Made by a program: the position numbers and the translations under genes. Under the pieces are notes generated by a model. That model was not told the DNA's origin, did no database searches, and was given only the letters and a program-made list of their open reading frames with translations. A stretch of DNA of 36,012 nt, taken from contig JAUIKE010000081.1 in the NCBI GenBank assembly GCA_030430845.1, positions 1 through 36,012 on the forward strand, given 5' to 3'. Shown here one piece after another: positions 1-8,561 of this stretch. Origin of the DNA: Bacteroidia bacterium. GTDB lineage: Bacteria; Bacteroidota; Bacteroidia; Chitinophagales; Saprospiraceae. The number at the start of each line of letters is the position of its first letter. The stretch's first letter is position 1.

Positions 1-2248
1 CCTTTAGTAGTTTATCGAATTGATAGTTGACCCATAAGCCCAGGCTGTGATTCGGAGCATTTTCAAGTTCATTACCACTTTCGAAAACCACATCGTCTAA
101 TAGTTCCGTTTGCAGATACGTATAATTAGCGTTCACGCTTAATTGGTCAGAAACCTTACCGCTTAAGTCCAGCTCTATGCCTCTGCTTCGCTGTGCATCA
201 GAAATGTACAGGATGTGTCCATCAATCGACACCTCGCTGGGGTCATAGTTCAGTCCTCTTGCATCAGCAAGGCTGCTTAAGATAAAACCGGGCTGATTTT
301 CTTTTCTCAATTCAAAAGCAATTAAGGTCACCCCTAATTTTTCCTCAAAGAAATTGGCTTTCACCCCTCCTTCCAACTGCTTGCCCAATGTAGGTTCAAG
401 AAATTCTTCGGGCTTATATCTGTGCCGGCCATTCACCTCAAAACTTTCTGCATAAGAGGTGTAAAGGGATACATTGGGTTTCAATTTATAAACGATACCA
501 AATCGCGGGATCACCGGTTTGTCGATCACGTTCAAATAATCAGCTGGCCGTTCAGACTGGTTGTCATAGGCTCTGTCTCTTTTGTACCAGTTAAAGCGGA
601 TGCCCATGAGTAAATGAAGCCTTTGGTTGAAGAGCATGAGTTGGTCCTGGAAATTCAGTCCTGTCCGCACTTGTGTGTCCCGGTACGGGCTGGCGGTGGC
701 GGTCAGTTCCAGGATATTAGGCATCAGGGAAGGGTCCGGATTGTTAAAGGAACCGATCGAATTGGGAAAACGCTGATAGGTGATCCGGTCACTTGAATAG
801 GTATAATCAAATCCGATTAACGCATTGTGTTCAATACCTCCCGTTTTAAAACTGTAATTTGCCTCCAGCAGATTGGCATAATTCTTTAGGTCGTTGAAGG
901 TGGCTGAGTTTCCGTATTCAATTACGGGTTCGTTTAGAAAAATGTCCTGGTTGTCGTTCACTAAGTCTACATCCAAAGCCTGTATAGCCGGGTGATTAGC
1001 CGGATCGGCGCTATCAATGCCAAAACTATTGAGTGAGACGGTTTCTCCAATACTGTAAATCCAGTTTTGCCAAAAGCCTCTGTTCAGTCGCGACACGGCC
1101 TGATATTGATTCGTCAGCCTCAGTTGAAGGTCCGGAAGCAAATTGTACTGGAGGCTTGACACCAAACTGGTTTCTGTAAATTCATTTCTGGCTACCGGAT
1201 TACCATAAAAGCGGCTGTATGGTACGGACTGCGCCTCTTCAAGCGTTACACTGGGCACAAAAATACCGGGGTCTTCTACACTTTTATCATCCCGTAAGAG
1301 CCCCTCTACACTCCAGCTTAATTTATCATTTGGCCGGAACAAAACAGAGGGGGCGATCAGAACATATTCATTGGACACCATATCCCGGTAGCTGTCCGAT
1401 TTTTCATAGGTTGCATTAAGTCGCATAGAGAGGCTTCCATCCTCACTAATTGCCCTGTTTATATCGAGTGAAGGGCGTATGAGGCCCCATGAGCCTCCGG
1501 TGAAATGCAATTCTGTAAAGTCGAACGGCCGGGGCTTTTTAGTGACGAAGTTGATCACTCCTCCTGGTGAAACATCACCATACAATACCGAAGCCGGGCC
1601 TTTTAAAATTTGAACTTCCTCGATATGATCTGAAAAATGGTTGCCTTCATTGGAAATCAGCAATCCGTTTCTTCGAAAATTGGAATCATTTAATAAAAAG
1701 CCCCTGGCTGAAACATTCAGTCTGCGAGAACCGTTTCCCCAGGCTGCTGTATTCTGAATGCCGCTAACATTTCGGAAGACCTCTCTGAGGTTAATGATTT
1801 GCTGTTGTTTAATAAGCTGCCTGTCTACCAGTTGAACGGCCATTGGAATATCAATTAGCTCCATCGTACTTCTGGTAGCAGAAACTATTTGCTTACGCTG
1901 ACCATATACCGTTACATTGTCAAGCGTAAAAGAGGATTCTTTTAATTCAAAATCGATCCTTAGCGTTTCATTAGAGGATAGGTTCACCGTTTTAGATTCA
2001 CTTAAATAGCCGATCATACTGGCTGTAACGGTATATTCACCGGCTGGAAGATCCGAAATCGTAAAAATCCCCTCCTCGTCGGTGGTGGTTCCTGTTTGTT
2101 GATCCAGTATCACATTGGCCATAAAAACCGGTTCGGAATCGGGCCCTGCAACAGTGCCTGTAATTTTACCTGTTCCCTGGGCGCTGAGGTGGTTACCGGA
2201 AATAAATGATACCAGTAAGGCAATTAAAATTAGCCTATCAAATTTCAT
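1..2248 (-). CDS. TonB-dependent siderophore-type receptor (3' end outside window)
   Basis: Outer-membrane gated channel for a metal chelate or similar ligand. I read this frame from the ATG at 2248; it stays open to the window edge, so the last part of the barrel, probably under 100 residues, is missing. It starts with a signal peptide ending at SAQ, then a CarboxypepD_reg-like beta-sandwich, then a plug with LREVFRNVSGI and VQILKGPASVLYGDVSPGG followed by VINFVTKKP, typical of FhuA/FpvA-class siderophore receptors. Barrel strands follow, and the last visible residues read LWVNYQFDKLLK. It starts 6 bp after the stop of the alpha/beta hydrolase gene, so it is probably the last or a late gene of the minus-strand operon. 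It is a paralogue of the receptor at 8560-10926 (shared NVSG and EEVQ.LKGPAS.LYGDV.PGG motifs). The ligand cannot be read from sequence. Confidence 0.9.
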   Translation of the reverse strand, partial: MKFDRLILIALLVSFISGNHLSAQGTGKITGTVAGPDSEPVFMANVILDQQTGTTTDEEGIFTISDLPAGEYTVTASMIGYLSESKTVNLSSNETLRIDFELKESSFTLDNVTVYGQRKQIVSATRSTMELIDIPMAVQLVDRQLIKQQQIINLREVFRNVSGIQNTAAWGNGSRRLNVSARGFLLNDSNFRRNGLLISNEGNHFSDHIEEVQILKGPASVLYGDVSPGGVINFVTKKPRPFDFTELHFTGGSWGLIRPSLDINRAISEDGSLSMRLNATYEKSDSYRDMVSNEYVLIAPSVLFRPNDKLSWSVEGLLRDDKSVEDPGIFVPSVTLEEAQSVPYSRFYGNPVARNEFTETSLVSSLQYNLLPDLQLRLTNQYQAVSRLNRGFWQNWIYSIGETVSLNSFGIDSADPANHPAIQALDVDLVNDNQDIFLNEPVIEYGNSATFNDLKNYANLLEANYSFKTGGIEHNALIGFDYTYSSDRITYQRFPNSIGSFNNPDPSLMPNILELTATASPYRDTQVRTGLNFQDQLMLFNQRLHLLMGIRFNWYKRDRAYDNQSERPADYLNVIDKPVIPRFGIVYKLKPNVSLYTSYAESFEVNGRHRYKPEEFLEPTLGKQLEGGVKANFFEEKLGVTLIAFELRKENQPGFILSSLADARGLNYDPSEVSIDGHILYISDAQRSRGIELDLSGKVSDQLSVNANYTYLQTELLDDVVFESGNELENAPNHSLGLWVNYQFDKLLK

Positions 2249-2254
2249 CCGCTA

Positions 2255-3106
2255 TTAATTTTTTGATGTTAAAAATGGTTCGAGTATTTGATTAAACTTT
2301 GTCGGTTCTTCCCAAAACATGGCATGACTAGAAATGCCTTTAACCTGAGCATAAGGCGCATTTGTTTTAAGCCAATCGGCTGCCTGGTCATACCAGGAAT
2401 CTCTGACCAGAAAAAGTGCAGGAACCTCTTTTTTTATAGCTCTGACTTCTTCCGTAAAATCTGAGATGAGGCCGTCAACATAAAGACTCAAAGCAACGTT
2501 TGAGGGCGTCATCTGCATCTCTTCATTCATCCATTCCCGGCTCTGGCTGTCAACAGGTTTTTTAAGCATCCAGTCAATGATGCCATCCGTGTCGGACTCC
2601 TGCATGACCAGGCCCTTCAAGCTACTTCGGTAACCATCGAAAGTTCCATACACCCACTCTGTTTGGCGGTCGCCCACCCACTTTGGCGACTCATCGATAA
2701 ATACCAGTTTGTCGATTTTATCAAAGCCAAAAGCACGGATGTACTCATAGATCGTCAAGCAGCCGCTTGACCAGGCCACCAGCACCACTTTGTCCAGTTT
2801 TTTATCCGTCAGGATTTGACGCAGATCCGAAGCATGCTCCGCATAATGGTTCCCGAAAGAAGGTTTATCCGACCGGCCCTGCCCTCTAGGGTCGTAAGTG
2901 ATCACTCTGTATTGCGTTGAAAAATGCTTTTTCTGGTGCTCAAAAAAACGGTGGGTCATTCTCCAGCCCGGCACAAACAGCAGGGGCTGGCCCTCCCCTG
3001 CTTCTTCAATGTATATCCTGGTTTTATCCTCCAGCGTATGGTATATTCCCTGGCCGTATAAGGAACAAGTGACCAGACAAATAATGATGATGCTAAAAAG
3101 TCTCAT
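2255..3106 (-). CDS. exported alpha/beta hydrolase
   Basis: A 283-residue alpha/beta hydrolase with an N-terminal signal peptide (hydrophobic residues 4-17, likely cleavage near GQG at 18-20), so it should act outside the cytoplasm. Visible landmarks are the oxyanion-side loop FVPGWRM (44-50), DPRGQGRSD (72-80), the nucleophile elbow AWSSG with Ser113, a probable acid Asp236 in LVRDSW, and His261 in SSHAMFWEEP. The order matches haloperoxidase/esterase-like members. Length is normal for the family. Its start overlaps the end of the racemase-like gene upstream by 14 bp, which indicates translational coupling, and a receptor gene follows 6 bp later. Substrate is unknown; an ester, lactone or amide bond in the compound imported by the neighbouring receptors is an inference from context only. 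Confidence 0.88.
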   Translation of the reverse strand: MRLFSIIIICLVTCSLYGQGIYHTLEDKTRIYIEEAGEGQPLLFVPGWRMTHRFFEHQKKHFSTQYRVITYDPRGQGRSDKPSFGNHYAEHASDLRQILTDKKLDKVVLVAWSSGCLTIYEYIRAFGFDKIDKLVFIDESPKWVGDRQTEWVYGTFDGYRSSLKGLVMQESDTDGIIDWMLKKPVDSQSREWMNEEMQMTPSNVALSLYVDGLISDFTEEVRAIKKEVPALFLVRDSWYDQAADWLKTNAPYAQVKGISSHAMFWEEPTKFNQILEPFLTSKN

Positions 3107-4307
3107 AAATCTTCTTTGACAGGGATTCTCTATAATTGATTTGCAAATAGTTGTGTCGTTTCACGAGCGTACCAAAACCTTCAGGTGTAATTTCCGGCCG
3201 TTCGGGGCCAATCAGGGTGGCCACATCTCCTACTTTTACCGGAGTATTTTCACCGAGCGAGACATTCGCATGACTGGCATTTACATTTACAACCGGATAC
3301 AATCGATCGCCGAGTAACACCTTTGCACCATTCTCTGCGCCACTATCATACCCATCGGCCCAGCCTATCGGCAGCGTAGCGATCCATTCGTTTTTTTGCA
3401 CCTTATAGAACCGGGAAAAGCCAATGGTCTGCCCCGGCTTCAATTTTTCGAGGCGGATCACCGGCGCTTTCAATTTGAATGGTATCTGCATCGGGTACTT
3501 GGATGCTGCTTCCATTTTGGCAAGCGGGAATGAACCATGCAGTAAAATACCGGGCCTGACAGCATCCTGCCAGGAGTCCGACAAATCCAACAAGGAGGAA
3601 GAGGGTGCCAAATGTTTTATTCCGGTAGATATCCCGTTTCGCCCGAGTTCAAGTGTGATGTGCTTAAACCTGCGTATCTGTTCCTGGGCGAAGTCTTGAG
3701 GAGTTGTTAAGGTGGAGAAAGCCTGAGTGATGCTTAGGTTCGGAACAGCCGCCACCTTTTTCGTCAGTTGGATCGCTTCCTGGTAAGGGATACCCATTCT
3801 GCCCAGGCCGGTGTCGATGTAGATGGCTACGCTTATTTTCTTTTCTGTCGATTTTGCCAGTCGTTTAACTTTTTCAAAGGTGGCATTCGAATAAATACTC
3901 AGGGTGATGTCGTGTTGTATAAGTGCCTGAGATAATTCCACATCAAAATCTCCCATGAGCAAGATGGGTTTCGAAACACCATTTGACCGTAAAGCAATGG
4001 CCCGATCATCTCGTACCATAGCTATTCCTGAAACGGCCGCTGACTGATCCAGTATTGTAGCCACTTCCACATCTCCTATTCCATAAGCATTGTTTTTCAG
4101 TACTGCCAGCAAGGGCCTTCCGTCAGCCATTTTGCTGATTTGGGCGGCATTATGCAAATAAGCTGATCGGGATATTTCTATCCAGGGTTTACTTTTCTGG
4201 AGGTCGTTTTCTGATTTGACCTTTCGGCCCGCGCTAAGTGGAGCCGCATACATCATGGCAACGCCCATTAAGGCAGTGTTGATAAATTTCCTTCTGTCTT
4301 TTTTCAT
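3093..4307 (-). CDS. exported alanine-racemase-family protein, catalytic Tyr replaced
   Basis: A 404-residue protein with a Tat-like signal (DRRKFINTALMG, residues 4-15) followed by a fold-type III PLP domain like that of alanine racemases. The PLP lysine is present as Lys71 in VLKNNAYGIG, Arg170 sits in DTGLGRMG, and RPGI is at 251-254. Aligned by eye to Geobacillus alanine racemase, the catalytic Tyr265 position is Phe297 (TIGFSRFY instead of VSYGATY), Tyr284 is Trp316 (PIGWADGY), and the GRICMD segment is replaced by NVNASH. Ordinary racemisation is therefore doubtful. It may be a transaminase- or lyase-like variant, a racemase with another base, or a PLP-binding protein. It starts 15 bp after the S9 peptidase gene and overlaps the hydrolase gene. 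Export of a PLP protein by Tat agrees with folding around its cofactor first. Confidence 0.85.
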   Translation of the reverse strand: MKKDRRKFINTALMGVAMMYAAPLSAGRKVKSENDLQKSKPWIEISRSAYLHNAAQISKMADGRPLLAVLKNNAYGIGDVEVATILDQSAAVSGIAMVRDDRAIALRSNGVSKPILLMGDFDVELSQALIQHDITLSIYSNATFEKVKRLAKSTEKKISVAIYIDTGLGRMGIPYQEAIQLTKKVAAVPNLSITQAFSTLTTPQDFAQEQIRRFKHITLELGRNGISTGIKHLAPSSSLLDLSDSWQDAVRPGILLHGSFPLAKMEAASKYPMQIPFKLKAPVIRLEKLKPGQTIGFSRFYKVQKNEWIATLPIGWADGYDSGAENGAKVLLGDRLYPVVNVNASHANVSLGENTPVKVGDVATLIGPERPEITPEGFGTLVKRHNYLQINYRESLSKKIYETF

Positions 4308-4322
4308 AGGTGATTTTTCAAT

Positions 4323-7172
4323 TTATTTCCACTTGGGTAGTCCTTTATTCTGTTTTGTCCCCTCGTTTGGGATATAGGGTGTTTCTTCGAGCATCCACTT
4401 TTTCGCTTCCTGTCCCTTTAAATAGTGATCAAAAAACTCTTTCAGTCGGGTCTGTAGATCGATTCTGTTGGGCTCTTTTCTCATACCGTGCCCCTCCCCT
4501 CTGTACGAAAGAAAGACAACCGGTTTTTTCAGATAGCGTAAAATGCTGTAGAACCCAAAGGAATGTTCCCATTGCACCACCTTGTCATCGGTACCGTGAA
4601 ATAATAGCAAGGGGGTATCCATCGTTTGGGCGTTAAACACAGGAGACTCAGAAATGTACATTTGAAGGTTGGAGGTGGGATCGGTGCCCAGCCTCCCCTG
4701 GGAGATCATGTAATAATCCTGTTCATTACTTCCATTGCTTACAATATCAATATTGAATCCCTGAACAAGATTACTCACTCCGGCACCGGCTGCAATAGCG
4801 GCAAACTTATTTTTTTGTGTAGAGACGTACATGCCGCAGTGCCCTCCAAAACTGAAGCCATTATAGCCAATGCGTTCTTCATCCACATAGCCCAATTCAA
4901 TGACTTTCTGGATTGCAGCATCGATACACTCGTGCATATCTGAATGCGGCGTTCCTACATTAAAGTGAATGTCGGGCATGAGGAATAAGTAATCCTCGGA
5001 CACATACAGCCGCTCAGGCGTAGAAGAGCCACGAAGATGTGGCAGGGCATAGTGATAGCGCAGGTTGGAGAGCTTTTCGTAGGTATATACGATCATGGGT
5101 AACTTTTGCCCCTTCTTGTAGTTCTCCGGTATACTCAAAATGCCTTGAAGAGGCACCCCATCATCATTGGTATAGTCGATTAAAATGCGCTTGCCCCACT
5201 TGTATTTTTCCTGTTGCGGGTTGGTATTCGTTATTTTCTTTGGGTTGGAAAAGTTATGGTCACTCAAGTAGGCCTCGAAGAAATTTTGGTAGTCTCCCAT
5301 TCGGTATATAATCGCATCGGACTTTTTGGCTTTCACGATTTTATAGGCCGGATGAGTACCGAGAAACCTGGCGGCTTGGAAAAAAACTTCCTTGAGCTTA
5401 TTGCTTTGCAAGGAATAGAAGCCTTCATATTTGGTTCTTGTATGAAAGGCATTCAAAAAGTGAGGCTTGGAAAGGTCGATATAGCGCTCGGCTACCTCTT
5501 CCTCCCTGGCAAAGCTGACATCTTCAAACCGAAAACGAATGGAATCCTTAGGGTTAACAGCTGCTGTTAGATTTTGTGCTTTGGCACTATTATCAAGCGG
5601 CAGTAACCATAAATCCAATTTATGATTAAGCAGGACTGCATTGCGGTCTTTTACCCAACCTACAAAGCCATAATTGGGCGAGTAACCAAATTTGTCGTAA
5701 TCCACATCAATAAAGGAGACTTCTAACCCATCGGTAATGTTCTTTTTTTTGTCTTTATCAAAATCGTAGCACCAGTAGTGTTCCTCATCCCAAAGAATAG
5801 CCTTCGTGCCGTCTGGTGACATCCATATTTGATTGCCGGCCCCCGAGCGGTATTTTTTCTCAATAAGCTTTTTCTCCGCTGTTTTGAGATTGATGCGGTA
5901 TAAATCGCGTGTAGTTACATCCCAATCTGAGATATAGGCCCGGTTATCCGTTCCAATCACCCAATTGTCCGTTCCTTCACTGAAAATCAATTGCTGGATT
6001 TCTTCACCCGTCAATGGCACTATTTTGTTGGAATGACGGAAGAAAATAGCGTCATAGGTCTCGTTTTTTTTCCTTTCACTTTCCATGATGCGCTGGGAAA
6101 GCAGTTTTTTGTCTTTCCAGTGCCAAACCTGAACGGTCGATCCTTCTGCCCCGGTCTCTTTTTTAGCTTCTTTATCGTCTTCCTTATGCTCATTCTTCTT
6201 GAGCTTTACGAATAATCGTTCACCGTCTTCACTCCAGGTGATGTCTGAAGATTTTCCTGAGTTTGCTGCCAAACCCATATTTTCAGGCATTTCCTTTATT
6301 TCTTCGACAGGATATTCAACGGCCTCCAGTTGCCCGGAGTGGATGTTATTAAGTACCAGAATACTTATACCGGAGTAATCAATCTCCTTTTCCTTTTTAT
6401 TGTATTTGTAGGCGGCGAGTGCATCTTTGCTGCTATTCCAGGATAGGTTGGAAAAAATAAAATTCCCCGTTTGCAGTGCCTTGGTGGTCCGCTCTGCCGG
6501 GTCGTATAGATAAATGCCGTTGCCGCGCTTATCTTCCGATTGGATGGTATAGACAATATAGGGCGACTTTTTATCTACCAGATACATTCCGACATTACCA
6601 ATAAAGTGTTCCCTGCGATTGTCCAGATCATAAATCACAAGGCTGTTCTTATCATCGGTGATAAAATAGTTTTTATCCTCTAAAAAGCGGTAGGAGGCAT
6701 CCGACTCATATCTTACCGTAAAGCCGGAGCTTAGATGTTTTAGCTCTATAAAAGTCGTGTCCTTTTTTTCTTTACCGGCGTCTTTGTTATCCGTCTTTAT
6801 TTTGTAGGCCACCCAATCTGATGCCGAAGAAAACACCGCTTGATCGCCATCAGGTATTTCATATTTTAAGTCCTCTTTTGCGTGGTGGATGTAGAGCACA
6901 TCGGATTTGTTATTTTCGGTATAAAATTCACGACTGGTTTGCTCGACGAGATTTTCCAGGATCGTGTCTTTTTTGGATTCGGACTTATCAAGCAAATGAT
7001 AATGTGTGGTGTACCACTCTCCATTGTCTGATAATTCAAAGGAATTCATTCTCCAAAGCCTGGAATCGTTGAAGGTAAGTGGTACTTTTTCAGATTGGGC
7101 GAAAATGGAATTGGCCCCTACCGAAGGGAAAAGCAGAACAGCAAACAGGATGAAGGTTTGGAGGTAATTCAT
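4323..7172 (-). CDS. exported S9-family (prolyl oligopeptidase-like) serine peptidase
   Basis: A large periplasmic or surface peptidase that would cleave short peptides. I chose the ATG at 7172 because it places a standard signal peptide (MNYLQTFILFAVLL...IFAQ) at the very N-terminus; in-frame ATGs at 7196 and 7226 would add 8 or 18 residues. The N-terminal two thirds are beta-propeller-like WD repeats. The C-terminal alpha/beta hydrolase domain shows the S9 nucleophile elbow GYNGFSFGGH (Ser about 774), the acid in LLLFHGTDDKVVQWEHS (Asp about 862/863) and the His in YRGEGHGMRKEPNR (His about 895). About 949 residues is long for S9 but normal for Bacteroidota members. It lies 66 bp after the flavoprotein gene and 15 bp before the racemase-like gene, within the same operon. 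Confidence 0.88.
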   Translation of the reverse strand: MNYLQTFILFAVLLFPSVGANSIFAQSEKVPLTFNDSRLWRMNSFELSDNGEWYTTHYHLLDKSESKKDTILENLVEQTSREFYTENNKSDVLYIHHAKEDLKYEIPDGDQAVFSSASDWVAYKIKTDNKDAGKEKKDTTFIELKHLSSGFTVRYESDASYRFLEDKNYFITDDKNSLVIYDLDNRREHFIGNVGMYLVDKKSPYIVYTIQSEDKRGNGIYLYDPAERTTKALQTGNFIFSNLSWNSSKDALAAYKYNKKEKEIDYSGISILVLNNIHSGQLEAVEYPVEEIKEMPENMGLAANSGKSSDITWSEDGERLFVKLKKNEHKEDDKEAKKETGAEGSTVQVWHWKDKKLLSQRIMESERKKNETYDAIFFRHSNKIVPLTGEEIQQLIFSEGTDNWVIGTDNRAYISDWDVTTRDLYRINLKTAEKKLIEKKYRSGAGNQIWMSPDGTKAILWDEEHYWCYDFDKDKKKNITDGLEVSFIDVDYDKFGYSPNYGFVGWVKDRNAVLLNHKLDLWLLPLDNSAKAQNLTAAVNPKDSIRFRFEDVSFAREEEVAERYIDLSKPHFLNAFHTRTKYEGFYSLQSNKLKEVFFQAARFLGTHPAYKIVKAKKSDAIIYRMGDYQNFFEAYLSDHNFSNPKKITNTNPQQEKYKWGKRILIDYTNDDGVPLQGILSIPENYKKGQKLPMIVYTYEKLSNLRYHYALPHLRGSSTPERLYVSEDYLFLMPDIHFNVGTPHSDMHECIDAAIQKVIELGYVDEERIGYNGFSFGGHCGMYVSTQKNKFAAIAAGAGVSNLVQGFNIDIVSNGSNEQDYYMISQGRLGTDPTSNLQMYISESPVFNAQTMDTPLLLFHGTDDKVVQWEHSFGFYSILRYLKKPVVFLSYRGEGHGMRKEPNRIDLQTRLKEFFDHYLKGQEAKKWMLEETPYIPNEGTKQNKGLPKWK

Positions 7173-7238
7173 GTTTTTTATTTTTAAATCATTCATAATT
7201 TCTGTTTCAAGTTGTAGCGAATACACTATACCTTACCC

Positions 7239-8492
7239 TCACTTAAATACCTCCTCCTTCAGCTTGAAAACTTTATTAAACTCCTGATCAACAGGCTCGC
7301 CCAATATGCGTTTGGCCGCATATTCTCCAATAGCAGGCCCGTGCTTAAACCCATGCCCTGATCCAGCCCCTACAATCCAGGTATTGTCAGAGGTCGGGTG
7401 TTGATCTACAACAAAGTTGCCATCCGTAGAATTCGTGACCTGGCAAACGCGGCTTTCTGTAATAGGTTGATCAGCAAGGGCCGGGAAGCGATGCTTCACA
7501 AAATCATGCGTTCTTTTCACCTGGTAAGGATTGATCAATCGTTCGTCCGTATCGGGATCGAATGCATTGTCATCAGGATAAGGAGCCACTTTCAAGCCTC
7601 GGCCTTCGATACCGGGAAAACCATAGAACCCACTACCTCCCACACTCCACTCCGGCAGATTAGGATAAGAGAAGCTGGCGTCGCCCGGAGGCGTACCCAC
7701 AAAAAGAACATCCCGTCTTTCTATTTTAAGTTTTGGCAAAAGCAGTTCAGGGAATATTTTAGGCAACCAAGGGCCGCAGGCGAACACATAGTACTGCGCT
7801 TTTAATACATTGCCTCCAGCTATCCGGACACCTTCTACTTTGCCTTTATTTATGATTGGAGTACCTTTGGCAATTGTCATTTTGCCCCCATCTTGCTCAA
7901 ACATTTTTGCCACTGCCTGGCATCCTTTTCGTGCTAATAAGGTACTACCAGAAGCCCCTCCTCCATTATACATCGCTACAATAATGTCCTCTGTATTGAT
8001 TTGGGGCCAGCGGTACCTGATTTCATCCTGATTGAGTATCTCGGTATTATGGATACCCTGAGATTCAAGTTGTCGTTTGCGCTCTGAAGCCCTCGATCGA
8101 TAGGTTTCCTGTTGTGACATGGCCAGACGGCCGGTTGACAATACGATCTGTTCGCCTGATGCTTCTTCTATTTTTTTCCACCATTCATATGCTCTCATGG
8201 CACTTCGAACATATACAGGATTGTCGTTGTCCACCTGGATCAATCTGGTTTCGCCACCCGAACTTGCCCTGGAGTTTCCCGGGCCATATGCATCCAGCAA
8301 AGTAACTTTTGCTCCCATCTGGTTCAGATGATAAGCTGTCCAGACCCCAAAAGTGCCTGCGCCAATTACAATAACTTCGGGAGAGGCCACGAAAGCCTTT
8401 TTCATTTCGAGAGAAGAATGGGCGAAGCTGCCGGCAATGGGTGCCCCAGCAACGCCTATTCCTGATAATTGAATAAATTTTCTTCTTTTCAT
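7239..8492 (-). CDS. Tat-exported FAD-dependent amine oxidase (sarcosine/N-methyl-amino-acid oxidase-like)
   Basis: A DAO-family flavoprotein of 417 residues. The signal is Tat-like (MKRRKFIQLSGIGVAG), unusual because the characterised MSOX/MTOX enzymes are cytoplasmic. The FAD-binding Rossmann motif is VIVIGAGTFG (40-49), followed by LLDAYGPGNSRASSGGETRLIQ (about 65-86), which corresponds to the substrate and oxygen-site segment of monomeric sarcosine oxidase and N-methyltryptophan oxidase. Cys350 in RVCQVTNSTDGNFVVD aligns with the cysteine that carries covalent FAD in MSOX, so covalent flavin is likely. WIVGAGSGHGFKHGPAIGE (372-390) is the usual C-terminal FAD segment. Expected chemistry is oxidation of a secondary or primary amine with release of hydrogen peroxide. 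The gene sits between a 24-bp hairpin and the S9 peptidase. Exact substrate unknown. Confidence 0.88.
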   Translation of the reverse strand: MKRRKFIQLSGIGVAGAPIAGSFAHSSLEMKKAFVASPEVIVIGAGTFGVWTAYHLNQMGAKVTLLDAYGPGNSRASSGGETRLIQVDNDNPVYVRSAMRAYEWWKKIEEASGEQIVLSTGRLAMSQQETYRSRASERKRQLESQGIHNTEILNQDEIRYRWPQINTEDIIVAMYNGGGASGSTLLARKGCQAVAKMFEQDGGKMTIAKGTPIINKGKVEGVRIAGGNVLKAQYYVFACGPWLPKIFPELLLPKLKIERRDVLFVGTPPGDASFSYPNLPEWSVGGSGFYGFPGIEGRGLKVAPYPDDNAFDPDTDERLINPYQVKRTHDFVKHRFPALADQPITESRVCQVTNSTDGNFVVDQHPTSDNTWIVGAGSGHGFKHGPAIGEYAAKRILGEPVDQEFNKVFKLKEEVFK

Positions 8493-8506
8493 ATTTGAGT
8501 TTTATA

Positions 8507-8561
8507 GAACTGATTGAAGCTTATTGAGCTGTATCTCAGCTCAATAAGCTTCAATCAGTTC
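8507..8561 (-). repeat. 24-bp perfect inverted repeat, intra-operon hairpin
   Basis: Left arm 8507-8530 and right arm 8538-8561 are exact reverse complements around the 7-nt loop GTATCTC; each arm contains AAGCTT. It begins at the stop codon of the receptor gene (8560) and ends 14 nt before the flavoprotein start. There is no T-tract on either side, so it is not a standard intrinsic terminator. It could stabilise or process the mRNA, or partly terminate transcription, between the receptor and the enzyme genes. Confidence 0.85.

Noticed and set aside
8507..8561. Intrinsic terminator ending the receptor transcript
   Set aside because: Perfect stem but no T-tract on the minus strand, and the next gene follows at once; kept as an intra-operon hairpin.
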